Source: Terriglobales bacterium (GTDB taxonomy: Bacteria; Acidobacteriota; Terriglobia; Bryobacterales; Bryobacteraceae). Taken from it: a stretch of DNA of 64,000 nucleotides. Every line of letters starts with the position of its first letter. Position 1 is the first letter of the stretch. The notes beneath the pieces are model-generated. The model had not been told where the DNA came from and ran no database searches. It saw nothing but the letters and a program-made list of their open reading frames with translations. Below are positions 23,981 through 32,324 of the stretch, one piece after another. Location: assembly GCA_027485675.1 (NCBI GenBank), contig JAIXQP010000018.1, forward strand, positions 62,001 through 126,000, written 5' to 3'. The position numbers were made by a program, and so were the translations under genes.

Positions 23981-24970
23981 TCAGGAATGGGAGACGACAC
24001 TGGTTCCGGCCAGGTCAAAGCGCATCCGCACCTCGCGCAGTCCGGCCGCGAGCATGGTTCGACGCAATTTGGTCTTGTTCTCGCAGTAGAAGAGCAAAAA
24101 TCCGCCGCCCCCGGCTCCGATCACCTTCCCGCCCAGAGCACCGTTCCGACGGCCCAATTCATACCACTCATCAATCTGCGAGTTCGACATGCCTTGGGAA
24201 CGCCGCTTCTTCAACTCCCAGTGGGTATGCATGATGTCGGCGAATCCGCCCAGATCCCCCTGTTCCAGCAGACGCCGGGAGTCGAGCCCCAGCTGTTTGA
24301 CCACATGGAGATTTTCGATCATCGCCTGATCGTGCTGCTTGGAGCGAGTATCTTGATCCTGAAGAATAGCGGACGCCGACCGGGTGAAGCCCGTAAAGAA
24401 GGTGGCCAGATTGTCTTCTAACGTAGCCACGGTCTCGTGCGAAGCCCGCAGCGGCTCGGCCAGGACCTCTCCGGAGCGGTCGAAAGTAAAGCAGGTCAGT
24501 CCGCCGTAGGCAGCGATGAATTGGTCTTGCTTCCCAATCGGCTCTTTGAGCAAATCTAACTCAATCTCACAAGCAGCTTCCGCCAGCGCATGACGAGAGA
24601 TCACTTGCTTGTCGAGAGTATAGAGCGCCTGGAGCAGGGCGGTTGTAAAGCTGCCGGAAGAGCCCAGCCCGGTCCCCGCAGGAATATCAGCCATACTGGC
24701 GATCTCTAAGTCGGGCCTGGGGTCCGCCGGAAATACTTTTCGCAAAGCCTCGCGAATGATCGGATGTTGGATCTCCTCTACTGTGGCGGTCGACTCAAAC
24801 TTCGAGTACTTCAGCAGAAAGCCGGGACGGAAATTGGGATGCAGGGTAACGTGCACATACTTATCGATGGCCCCGGCAATCAGAAACCCTCCGTACTCGC
24901 GGTAATAAGACGGCAGATCGGTTCCGCCGCCGCCGAGCGAGATTCGCAAAGGACTTCGAGTGATGATCAT
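23981..24970 (-). CDS. hddA: D-glycero-alpha-D-manno-heptose 7-phosphate kinase (GHMP family)
   Basis: 329 residues. GHMP kinase with PLRISLGGGGTDLPSYY at the N terminus, the ATP-binding loop DIPAGTGLGSSGSFTTALL near residue 95 and a C-terminal GGKVIGAGGGGFLLFYC near 282. These match HddA-type heptose kinases, which phosphorylate C1 to give the alpha-1,7-bisphosphate used in the GDP-heptose branch. In the ADP-heptose (LPS core) branch this step is done by the unrelated HldE, so this gene points to GDP-heptose. It follows the GT39 C-terminal gene by 27 bases and precedes gmhA. Confidence 0.92.
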   Translation of the reverse strand: MIITRSPLRISLGGGGTDLPSYYREYGGFLIAGAIDKYVHVTLHPNFRPGFLLKYSKFESTATVEEIQHPIIREALRKVFPADPRPDLEIASMADIPAGTGLGSSGSFTTALLQALYTLDKQVISRHALAEAACEIELDLLKEPIGKQDQFIAAYGGLTCFTFDRSGEVLAEPLRASHETVATLEDNLATFFTGFTRSASAILQDQDTRSKQHDQAMIENLHVVKQLGLDSRRLLEQGDLGGFADIMHTHWELKKRRSQGMSNSQIDEWYELGRRNGALGGKVIGAGGGGFLLFYCENKTKLRRTMLAAGLREVRMRFDLAGTSVVSHS

Positions 24971-24997
24971 TATTGAATTTCCTATAAGAACGCAGGG

Positions 24998-26362
24998 TCA
25001 GAAACGAATCGAACAACCCAACGGCGATGCCGTCTCCACCTTGGCATTTCGGATAGCCACGGCCAGGGGACGGGTGTCGTTCGGCGCCTGGCTGGCCGGC
25101 TTCTGGCTAATAATGTCCAGCCGGTTCCTACCAGGGCGCAGTTGCAGTTCCACGGGACCTATGGGGACCTGGGCAGCGGCCTTCCCGTCGATCTCGGTCT
25201 CACTCACTAGGCGTTGATTGAGTTCTAACCGGACCCGATTCGGAATCGGCAAGGAGCTAACTTCCGCTACAAACTTGACAGACTGTGCCGTTGCCACGGT
25301 GATCCAGAGAACGCCGGTACCAGAGTTCCAGCGGAGCCAGGAATCGGCTCCTTTCTCCACCCCGTGCCAACCCTCTCCAAAACCGAACTCGCAGCCGGAG
25401 GAAGGAACCGCCGCGGGGGTAAACTGCCCGATCCGCAAACCTTGCACTCCAGTCATCAAGGGACGCCGGTCGCCGTTGGCCAACTGTGCGTTACGCGGCC
25501 GGTCGATGGGGGTCAGGACGATCTCAGACCAGCCGGCATCGACGTTGACATCGAACGAGCCCCTACCACTTCCAATGGGGAGTTCAAAACCCCCGCCCGC
25601 GGTGGAACGCAGCTGATACCGGACAGTTTCCCCAAAACTGGGGCCAAAATGAAAGAGCCCTTGCAACGTTACCTTGCCACCGGTGGCGCTGGCGATTCGC
25701 AAAATCGTAGAACCCTTACCCATCCAAAAAAAGTCGTCGGCACCCATTTTTTCAAGCCCATTGGGGTTGTCGACCGCTACGATGCGCGCCTCTTCACCCG
25801 GTCCGAACTGCGGTAGCGGAGCGATCTGATCCGGCCGAATCATCAGTGAGGATTCCAGTTGATAAACATCGATATCCGCCGGCGAATCGGGCCGATCAAA
25901 GCTGAAGACCGGTTGCAGGGCCGGCTGGACGGCCGTCACTAGCTCGGTCGGCAGTTCACAATTGGTCCTCTCGGAAACAATGACAACGGTCCGCTGCGAA
26001 GATTCCGCGATAGCCTGGCGCAACTGCGACCGGTTGGCAATCGGGAAGCTCCTGTACTCGAGATTTTTGGCCGTCTTGGTCAGCATCGGCAGGGTCCACA
26101 ATCCGTGACAGCCGAACCCTCCCGCCAAGACCAGAATCGGACGATCCGCTCGCACCGCAATCTTGTTCAAGAAGGCCGCTGTCTCGCGCACCCCCGTTCC
26201 GCTTGGCCAACCGTTGAGGTACTGCACCATATCGTCCGGCGTCAAGGCGAGAGACATCGGCTCGACGGCATTGGTGGCGTCAAACTGCAGCCACGCGGCC
26301 AGAGCCAACCCGACCGCGCCGATCATGGCGAAACTTTGACCAGACCCCATGGCGGATCTCAT
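24998..26362 (-). CDS. C-terminal half of a split GT39 protein, with extracytoplasmic beta domains
   Basis: 454 residues. One membrane helix (FAMIGAVGLALAAWLQF) is followed by YLNGWPSGTGVRETAAFLNKIA, a segment normally found just after the last membrane helix of GT39 glycosyltransferases, and about 300 residues of beta-rich sequence. The last 120 residues resemble the end of the membrane protein encoded at 32325-34790 (compare LRPGRNRLDIIS with LSEGLNEMELFS, and DTRPLAVAIRNAKVE with DTRHLIVGLNSIRIHV). Its ATG overlaps the TGA of the preceding GT39 frame (ATGA). Either a real two-chain enzyme or one gene broken by a frameshift. Confidence 0.75.
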   Translation of the reverse strand: MRSAMGSGQSFAMIGAVGLALAAWLQFDATNAVEPMSLALTPDDMVQYLNGWPSGTGVRETAAFLNKIAVRADRPILVLAGGFGCHGLWTLPMLTKTAKNLEYRSFPIANRSQLRQAIAESSQRTVVIVSERTNCELPTELVTAVQPALQPVFSFDRPDSPADIDVYQLESSLMIRPDQIAPLPQFGPGEEARIVAVDNPNGLEKMGADDFFWMGKGSTILRIASATGGKVTLQGLFHFGPSFGETVRYQLRSTAGGGFELPIGSGRGSFDVNVDAGWSEIVLTPIDRPRNAQLANGDRRPLMTGVQGLRIGQFTPAAVPSSGCEFGFGEGWHGVEKGADSWLRWNSGTGVLWITVATAQSVKFVAEVSSLPIPNRVRLELNQRLVSETEIDGKAAAQVPIGPVELQLRPGRNRLDIISQKPASQAPNDTRPLAVAIRNAKVETASPLGCSIRF

Positions 26363-27417
26363 TGGGCTACGGGGACCTCCGGAGAAGGCGCGGCTTCCCG
26401 TCGAAGCGATGCCAGATGGGCCCAGGCCGCGGATAAAGACAGCGAGACACAAATCAGCAGAAAGAAAAGATCCGGCACCAGATATCGAGCGAAAAACACT
26501 TTCAATGTCAGACAATGCACCAGGACAACGGCGACGAAGGTAACTGCGGCGGCGGAATGCAATCCCCACGGCCGCCGGAAACAGAAGATGAGGGACAGCA
26601 CGGCCAGAACGACAAATGGGACGGAGCTGTAACTTCGAAACCAAGTGAAGACTTTCTGCAGGTTCAGAACGAAAAGCGTTAACCGGCTACCCGTGCCGCC
26701 ACCATCATTGAGAAACTGATCAGCAAACTGATTTTGATTGGTCAACGAGGTGTAGATTAAACTCGCCAGGGAGGCCAGCGGGGCAACCAATCCGAGCACG
26801 AAAAACAAGAAAAGTCTCGCTGTCCGCCGATAATCTCCGCCGGCTAAGGAGGCAAGGAGAAGGAAGCCGAACCACAACAAGTACATGGCCGCGGAGACCT
26901 TGGTCCCGATCGCCAGCCCCATCAGTACCCCGGAACCGAAGGACTCCAGTCTCGCGTCCCGTTCCAAGGCCCGCAGCCACAGGATGGTAGCAAACACAAT
27001 GAAAAACGTAATCAGCGGATCGTGCAGCGCCATTCGGTCGTGAAACGAAACATAAGGCCAGAGGGCCCAAATGCCCCCGCCGATCGCCGCGGCGACGGGA
27101 TTGGCGAGCCGGCGCAGAACGAAGTAGATACCGGCGGTCGTCGCCACGCCAACCAGTGCGACGACTACTCGCGTCGTCCAAAACGGGTCGCTGGCCCACT
27201 TCGCCATGGGATAAAAGAACATGTAGCCGAATACCTTCCCGTGCTGGACCCGGCCGAGGAGGGGATAGAAATCATAGTCAACGGCGGCATACAAGTGACC
27301 CGTTTCATCGATGAAAGGGCCCAATTCACCGAGATTTAGTAATCTGACCACAGCGGCGACGGCCAGGATCGCGAATAGGACCAGAGACTGCCTCGAAGCG
27401 ACGAAGGAACTAAGCAT
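26359..27417 (-). CDS. GT39-family membrane glycosyltransferase, N-terminal half
   Basis: 352 residues with about eight to nine hydrophobic helices. The first loop holds FIDETGHLYAAVDYD after the first helix, corresponding to the catalytic acidic (Asp-Glu) loop of protein mannosyltransferase/ArnT-like GT39 enzymes that use lipid-phosphate sugars; HDRMALHDPLITFF is the second conserved loop. It lacks the usual final helix and C-terminal domain, which are encoded by the next gene in another frame with an ATGA overlap. It overlaps the end of the upstream methyltransferase gene by eight bases. The probable role is transfer of a sugar onto a surface glycan at the outer face of the inner membrane. 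Confidence 0.82.
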   Translation of the reverse strand: MLSSFVASRQSLVLFAILAVAAVVRLLNLGELGPFIDETGHLYAAVDYDFYPLLGRVQHGKVFGYMFFYPMAKWASDPFWTTRVVVALVGVATTAGIYFVLRRLANPVAAAIGGGIWALWPYVSFHDRMALHDPLITFFIVFATILWLRALERDARLESFGSGVLMGLAIGTKVSAAMYLLWFGFLLLASLAGGDYRRTARLFLFFVLGLVAPLASLASLIYTSLTNQNQFADQFLNDGGGTGSRLTLFVLNLQKVFTWFRSYSSVPFVVLAVLSLIFCFRRPWGLHSAAAVTFVAVVLVHCLTLKVFFARYLVPDLFFLLICVSLSLSAAWAHLASLRREAAPSPEVPVAQ

Positions 27418-28084
27418 TGGAAGGTTTTCGCAGCGTCAAGTGGTAATAGAAAAGGGTATTCACCTGCTTCTCCACCTCGAACTTTCCTTCGTGAAGTAAC
27501 TTCCTGGTCTGCGGCCACTGGGGAAGATAGTATTGCAAAAAGGACCACTCTTCCTCAATGACTTTTCCGAAGTACTTCAAGTAAGGGGTCCATAAACCGA
27601 TGCGCTGGCGGAAGAACCAGAAGGCGAGGCGGATCTGCGGGCTGCTGGGGAAATCGACGACACAAAGCCGGCCCCCGGGACGCAACACCCGATAGCACTC
27701 ATCGAGAAACAAAGCTACCGTTTCGGTATTCCGAAAGTGATGCAGCGCATGAATATTCAAGACCCAATCGAAAGACTCGCCGGGTAATCCGGTGGCGCAC
27801 GCATCACCCACTAACGTATGAAATCTGGCATCGCCTTGGATGGCCGGAGGGATGGTGAGATCCACGCCGTGCAGATCCCGAAAGCCCATTTCATGCAGTG
27901 CGTCCAGCGCTTCTCCACATCCGCAGCACATATCCAAAATGCGGGCGGATCGCGGCGCCTGGGCAAGACCTAGCAGTTCCAGCTTCGCGGGCATCGCATC
28001 CCGGCGACGCTGGACTTCAGCATCTTGTCCGTACGCCGACAACCAATCGGCGGATTCCGACCGGATGGGCCCAGTGGTAGACAT
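27410..28084 (-). CDS. Class I SAM-dependent methyltransferase
   Basis: 224 residues. Motif I ILDMCCGCGEALDAL near residue 50, the acidic loop LHGVDLTI near 71, FDWVLNIHALHHF near 106 and the post-motif CYRVLRPGGRLCVVDFP near 131 define a UbiE/Methyltransf_11-type fold. The substrate is unknown; in this glycan locus a sugar O-methyltransferase is plausible but inferred from context only. It is the first gene of the run to gmhB and is divergent from hddC with a 53-bp spacer. The Cys-rich motif I (CCGCG in place of GxGxG) is slightly unusual. Confidence 0.85.
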   Translation of the reverse strand: MSTTGPIRSESADWLSAYGQDAEVQRRRDAMPAKLELLGLAQAPRSARILDMCCGCGEALDALHEMGFRDLHGVDLTIPPAIQGDARFHTLVGDACATGLPGESFDWVLNIHALHHFRNTETVALFLDECYRVLRPGGRLCVVDFPSSPQIRLAFWFFRQRIGLWTPYLKYFGKVIEEEWSFLQYYLPQWPQTRKLLHEGKFEVEKQVNTLFYYHLTLRKPSNA

Positions 28085-28137
28085 TTTTAAAGTTTAGCAT
28101 AGCGATTCGCACTCCAATTCGGCGATAATGTGTGGTC

Positions 28138-28860
28138 ATGAAGACGCTACTGCTGGCGGCAGGCGAAGGCCAAAGACTGCGCCCGCTGACGCTCGAGGTG
28201 CCCAAGCCGATGATCCGGGTGGCGGGCCTTCCGATCCTCGAGCACAACATCCGGCTGTTAGTAAAGCACGGCTTCGATGAGATATTCATCAACACCCACT
28301 ACAAGCCAGAGTCGGTAACCGGATACTTTGGGGATGGATCCGCCTGGGGCGCCCGAATCCAGTATGCGCACGAGCCTACTTTGCGAGGAACAGCGGGCGC
28401 GCTGGACCAGTTGCGCGACTACCTGAACGAAACCTTTCTTCTGTTTTTCGGCGACAATCTAACAAATTGTAATCTGACCAAGCTACTCGCCCTGCACCGC
28501 CAGCGCGGAGGCTGCGCGACGATGGCCCTGTTTGCCCGTGAAAACACCGCGGCTAGCGGCATCGCTGAACTGGGTCCAGACGATCAAATTCTGCGATTTG
28601 TCGAAAAGCCGAAACCGGAAGAGTCCTTCAGTAACCTCGTGAATGCTGGAATGATCGTCTGCGAACCCAGCGTGCTGTCATCCATTCCCGCGGGGGTACC
28701 CTTTGACTTTGGGCGCGACCTTCTCCCGAAGCTGATCGCAAATGGCGAAAAGCTATTCGGCTATCGAATGGTCGAAGAACTCTACTGGATCGACTCGCTA
28801 GATGACTATGAGCGAACGACCCGTGAGTTAGCGAACGGCTTCATTAGTGACCGAGAGTAA
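28138..28860 (+). CDS. hddC: D-glycero-alpha-D-manno-heptose 1-phosphate guanylyltransferase-type nucleotidyltransferase
   Basis: 240 residues. Sugar-nucleotidyltransferase N terminus TLLLAAGEGQRLRPLTLEVPKPMIRVAG, then LRGTAGALDQL near residue 86, LLFFGDNLTN near 101 (metal-binding Asp) and FVEKPKPEE near 157. With hddA, gmhA and gmhB beside it the likely product is GDP-heptose, although mannose-1-phosphate guanylyltransferase-like or glucose-1-phosphate thymidylyltransferase-like activity cannot be excluded from sequence alone. A GATAAT box (28124-28129) ends eight bases before the ATG, so the mRNA may be leaderless. Its end overlaps the converging transaldolase gene by 17 bases. Confidence 0.82.
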   Translation: MKTLLLAAGEGQRLRPLTLEVPKPMIRVAGLPILEHNIRLLVKHGFDEIFINTHYKPESVTGYFGDGSAWGARIQYAHEPTLRGTAGALDQLRDYLNETFLLFFGDNLTNCNLTKLLALHRQRGGCATMALFARENTAASGIAELGPDDQILRFVEKPKPEESFSNLVNAGMIVCEPSVLSSIPAGVPFDFGRDLLPKLIANGEKLFGYRMVEELYWIDSLDDYERTTRELANGFISDRE

Positions 28861-29566
28861 ATCCCGCGCTCAAGGCGTCTTCGCGGAACATCTTGACGGT
28901 TTCAAGCGAATAATCATCCAGATTCTTGCCGACGAGCGATAGCTTTTTGAGAATATCGCTGGTGGCCGTGATGACGTGACAACCGATCTCGTCCGCTTGA
29001 AAGACGTTCAGCAGTTCCCGGGGACTGGCCCAGATGAGTTCCAGTTGCGGCTCCCGAGCAAGCAAACGCACCGATTCCCGCATCAGTGGCAGGGGATCGA
29101 CGCCGGTGTCGGCGACCCGGCCTGCGAACACGGAAACGAAAGCGGCAGGTCCGCCGGCGAGGGCCTCCACGGCGGCCTCAACTTGCTCGAGAGTGGTAAT
29201 CGCGGTTACGTTGACGGAAATCCCATCCGCACTCAGAGTGCGCGCGAGTGGCATCGTGCTTTCTCGTTTTGTGTTCGTGATGGGGAGCTTGACATTCACG
29301 TTGGGGGACCAAGCGGCAATCTTGCGCGCTTGGCGCTCCATCTCCGCGAAATCGTCGGAAAACACTTCGAAGGAGATGGGACGGTCCGGAATCGCAGCGA
29401 GAATCTCGCGAGCGAATGACTCATAGTCCGAGATCCCAGCCTTCCGCATCAGCGTTGGATTGGTGGTGAATCCCTGAATCAGCGGATTCTGATACAACTC
29501 AAGCATGGCCGCGCGGTCCGCGCCATCAGCAAATAGTTTGGTTTTGAGCGAGGTTAGACGATTCAC
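28844..29566 (-). CDS. Transaldolase family protein
   Basis: 240 residues. Type-3/4-like small transaldolase: LFADGADRAAMLELYQNPLIQGFTTNPTL at the N terminus, FEVFSDDFAEM, the Schiff-base Lys in VNVKLPITNT near residue 94, SVNVTAITTLEQ, VSVFAGRVADTG and HVITATSDILKKL. It transfers dihydroxyacetone units and so interconverts fructose 6-phosphate plus erythrose 4-phosphate with sedoheptulose 7-phosphate and glyceraldehyde 3-phosphate. Sedoheptulose 7-phosphate is the GmhA substrate, so its place in this locus suggests precursor supply. It is 15 bases after the SDR gene on the same strand. Confidence 0.9.
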   Translation of the reverse strand: MNRLTSLKTKLFADGADRAAMLELYQNPLIQGFTTNPTLMRKAGISDYESFAREILAAIPDRPISFEVFSDDFAEMERQARKIAAWSPNVNVKLPITNTKRESTMPLARTLSADGISVNVTAITTLEQVEAAVEALAGGPAAFVSVFAGRVADTGVDPLPLMRESVRLLAREPQLELIWASPRELLNVFQADEIGCHVITATSDILKKLSLVGKNLDDYSLETVKMFREDALSAGFTLGH

Positions 29567-29581
29567 GGTTTCTCTTCGGGG

Positions 29582-30613
29582 TTAGATCAGTTTCTTATTG
29601 CGGCACCATTCGATCGAGCGCCGCATGCCCTCTTCGAGACTAACAGAGGGCTTATAACCCAAGCGACGGATGGCTTTGGCTGGCGAGATGCCGACGTGCC
29701 AAGTCGATTCTCCCACAAGGTGAAGCGGCTGGACGTAGATGCCAGCGGCGGCCAGCACCCGGTCGGCCAGGTAGCAAACGGGGCCGATGGCCGAAGGCAG
29801 GCGGATATAACTGACTTTACATCCGAGTGCGGTGGCCATGGCGTCTGTGATCGCCTTCGTCGTGTAGGGTTGCTCATCCACAATATAGAAAATCTCGCCC
29901 CCGGCCCCGGGGTGAGTTAGAGCGAGCCGGCAGGCCTGAACGAGATGATCGATATAAGTGATGCTGCGGGAGTAGAGTCCATTCCCAACCATCGGCATCT
30001 TGCCGTGGAGGATGCGTTTGTAGATATCAACGTGGCGAGCGGGAACCGGGGGGCCATAGAACATGGACGGGCGCAAGATTACGACTTCGAATCGATCCGG
30101 CTCGTGCATCGCCAGGAGGGCATCTTCGGCGAGTTGCTTGCTCTTGCCGTAGTGACTGAGTGGCTCTGCGGGAATCTCCTCGGTAAGCCGGTCCTCGAAA
30201 CTGCGTGCCCGCCCCCCGGCGGCGTTAGAGCTGATAAACACGAACCGCCGCACGCCGGCGCGCCGGGCCGCCTTGGCGAGCGCAATCGTACCATCGGTGT
30301 TGATTCGATACCAATCCTGTGTCTGTTGCACATGGATGATAGCCGCGCTGTGCAGCACCGTATCCACGCCGGCTAAAGCATCGTCAACATCCACGGGCTG
30401 ACCGAGATCACAATAGGCGATTTCCGACAGAACATCGAAATCGCGCCGGAGCTCCTCCGCAAGCGGCGCCGATGCCGGATGCAACAAAGCGCGGACCGAC
30501 TGCAGCCCGGCAAGGGCCGTGTGGTGCAGATCATTCAGGAGCGCAGTTGCCAACCACCCAGGAACACCTGTAATTAATAGTCGGCCAGGCGAAAGGGCAG
30601 GATTTCCCATCAT
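29582..30613 (-). CDS. NAD(P)-dependent epimerase/dehydratase (extended SDR)
   Basis: 343 residues from the ATG at 30613, which overlaps the TGA of the preceding GT2 gene (ATGA). Nucleotide-binding LLITGVPGWLATALLNDL at the N terminus replaces the usual GxxGxxG with GVPGWLA; DTVLHSAAIIH near residue 85, the catalytic FISSNAAGG Ser and HYGKSK (Tyr and Lys, near 155) and LRPSMFYGPP near 178 follow. The family covers sugar-nucleotide epimerases, 4,6-dehydratases, reductases and 3-beta-hydroxysteroid-dehydrogenase-like enzymes. In this locus modification of the heptose nucleotide is possible but not shown. Confidence 0.88.
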   Translation of the reverse strand: MMGNPALSPGRLLITGVPGWLATALLNDLHHTALAGLQSVRALLHPASAPLAEELRRDFDVLSEIAYCDLGQPVDVDDALAGVDTVLHSAAIIHVQQTQDWYRINTDGTIALAKAARRAGVRRFVFISSNAAGGRARSFEDRLTEEIPAEPLSHYGKSKQLAEDALLAMHEPDRFEVVILRPSMFYGPPVPARHVDIYKRILHGKMPMVGNGLYSRSITYIDHLVQACRLALTHPGAGGEIFYIVDEQPYTTKAITDAMATALGCKVSYIRLPSAIGPVCYLADRVLAAAGIYVQPLHLVGESTWHVGISPAKAIRRLGYKPSVSLEEGMRRSIEWCRNKKLI

Positions 30614-31368
30614 TTCAAGGCGCCCGCTTGGCTGCTCACCCGGGAGTAGGTTCCGGCCAAGCCGCGCCAACGAATTCGGATCAGGTCAATCGGGTCCAGG
30701 AAGAAACACTTCAGAAAGTTGATGCGGGAGCCATCTTTGTTTTTCCAGCGCACGGGCTCGTAATACACCGGAATGTTCAACCGGTGCATCAGGAAAAACA
30801 GCTCCACATCGAACATGCCGCCGTCAGTCTTTTGCAAAGAGAATATCCGCCGGGCAACGTCTCGGCTGAAACATTTGAACCCACACTGACTATCTACGAC
30901 CGCGCGCTCAAAGACAATGAGATGCGCCAGAATCTGTAGCGAGAGCCCCACGATCCTACGCCATTTCGACTCGTCCTCTTGGTAAGTTCGCACTCCAACA
31001 ACCGCTCCGTACCGGCCAGGACCGATGTGGTTCAACATGGACTCAATGGATTCGATGGGCGTAGCGTGATCCGCGTCCATGAAGAGCACGACGTCGCACG
31101 TACCGGCGAGGCACCCCCGGCGCACGGCGGCCCCTTTGCCGAAGTTTCGTGGCTGCCGGATCAGGGAGAGTTGGGGCCAAGATCGCGCCCAATCCTCAAC
31201 GATCTCGCCGGTGCCGTCTTTGCTGCCGTCGTCAACGACAATCACCTCGTGGACCGGAAATCTCTCGTGAAGGTAACCCTTAATCTCCCGCAGCGTTTGC
31301 GGGAGACGATGCGATTCGTTGAAGGTCGGCAGGACAACGGTGAGAGAAGGAAAAGCTTGCGTTTCCAT
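30610..31368 (-). CDS. Family 2 glycosyltransferase, dolichyl-phosphate glucosyltransferase-like
   Basis: 252 residues. GT-A fold with LTVVLPTFNESHRLPQTL at the N terminus, VIVVDDGSKDGTGEI near residue 40, NFGKGAAVRRG near 73 and the DXD-type VLFMDADHATP near 91; DSQCGFKCFSRDVARRIF near 152 is typical of the ALG5/DPM1-like branch that charges a lipid phosphate with a sugar. Such lipid-phosphate sugars are the donors of GT39 enzymes, two of which are encoded nearby, so the pair forms a plausible donor/transferase system. The ATG at 31368 lies five bases after the upstream methyltransferase stop. Confidence 0.88.
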   Translation of the reverse strand: METQAFPSLTVVLPTFNESHRLPQTLREIKGYLHERFPVHEVIVVDDGSKDGTGEIVEDWARSWPQLSLIRQPRNFGKGAAVRRGCLAGTCDVVLFMDADHATPIESIESMLNHIGPGRYGAVVGVRTYQEDESKWRRIVGLSLQILAHLIVFERAVVDSQCGFKCFSRDVARRIFSLQKTDGGMFDVELFFLMHRLNIPVYYEPVRWKNKDGSRINFLKCFFLDPIDLIRIRWRGLAGTYSRVSSQAGALK

Positions 31369-31373
31369 GAAAT

Positions 31374-32096
31374 CTACCCGCGGCCAGTTCTCTCGTAGGT
31401 CACGAGAATCACAACGCTGGAGCACTGCCATCGAAAAAAGGGAATCCGTTCAACGCGATGATTGAACCAAACGAGAGTGGGCAGGAACCACTGTGGACAC
31501 TTAAATGGGAACAAGAAAGGGTAAATCACAAAATCGACGACTTTGTATCCGGGGTGCCCTTCAAAAAAACTTCGATACTGGGAAGGAGTGTAGGAACGTT
31601 CTCCGGCAGCACGATGGCCTGGGGTGAATTCCAGCAGCCGGCGAATCACGCTTAAGCCATTGGACTCCACCAATAAGGTTCGGCCCCGGCCAACCCGCAT
31701 CAATTCCCGAGCCATATCTCGCGGGCGGTCGACGTGATGCATGACATCGAAATCGATCGCGGCATCGTATTCGGCATCGCCGCAGGGAAGAGACTGGGCG
31801 TCGGCTTGCACAGCGGTCAGCCCGAGGCTCTGCAGCCACTCCACAGACTCGGGGAAGTAATCCGAGCAGACATAACGGCGAATCTGTCCCGCATTTTTAG
31901 CCAGAATGGCGCGCGGCAAATCTCCATTTCCCGACCCGACTTCGAAAAAGTCCTGGTTTTTCTTCTCCCCGAACGTGTCGTAGAACAGCTTGACGTAACG
32001 CGGCACGACGAACGCATCACTAATTTCACCAACAAGTTGTTTGCGCCAAGATGCGTCTTTGGTGTGGATTGCGCTCCATTCCTGCTTGCTGCTCAC
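31374..32096 (-). CDS. Class I SAM-dependent methyltransferase
   Basis: 240 residues. Motif I QDFFEVGSGNGDLPRAIL near residue 49, VCSDYFPESVEWL near 76, a Methyltransf_11-like core with AAIDFDVMHHVDRPRDMARELMRVG near 112, and a C-terminal part rich in aromatic and hydrophobic residues (VIYPFLFPFKCPQWFLP) that may dock at the membrane. The substrate is unknown; the operon (GT2, SDR, transaldolase downstream) suggests a glycan or lipid-linked sugar. The start is a GTG with GGGAG about six bases upstream. Confidence 0.84.
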   Translation of the reverse strand: MSSKQEWSAIHTKDASWRKQLVGEISDAFVVPRYVKLFYDTFGEKKNQDFFEVGSGNGDLPRAILAKNAGQIRRYVCSDYFPESVEWLQSLGLTAVQADAQSLPCGDAEYDAAIDFDVMHHVDRPRDMARELMRVGRGRTLLVESNGLSVIRRLLEFTPGHRAAGERSYTPSQYRSFFEGHPGYKVVDFVIYPFLFPFKCPQWFLPTLVWFNHRVERIPFFRWQCSSVVILVTYERTGRG

Positions 32097-32324
32097 ACGG
32101 AACTCCCAAGGCGACGCGGGGAGACCAGCTTCAAAGGCCAGGAGCGAGATGGGGACAAATATTGGAAGGAAAACGGCACAAAAGATGGTTTCAACACTCT
32201 GCCCTCGATATTGTATACCAGGCGAGGCCGTAGTTGCTAGGCACCAGAACAGAGTGAGGGGACCCTGCGGGTATGGTAGTCTCTGAAGGAACGGCTACTC
32301 TGAACGGCCTCGTGATCGACTCGA
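32097..32324. other. Divergent intergenic region of the glycan locus
   Basis: 228 bp between two divergent genes, AT-richer than its surroundings. An extended -10-like TGGTATACA (TATACA at 32212-32217, minus strand) could drive the methyltransferase operon, though no good -35 box is seen. I see no tRNA, conserved small ORF or terminator here. Confidence 0.4.
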
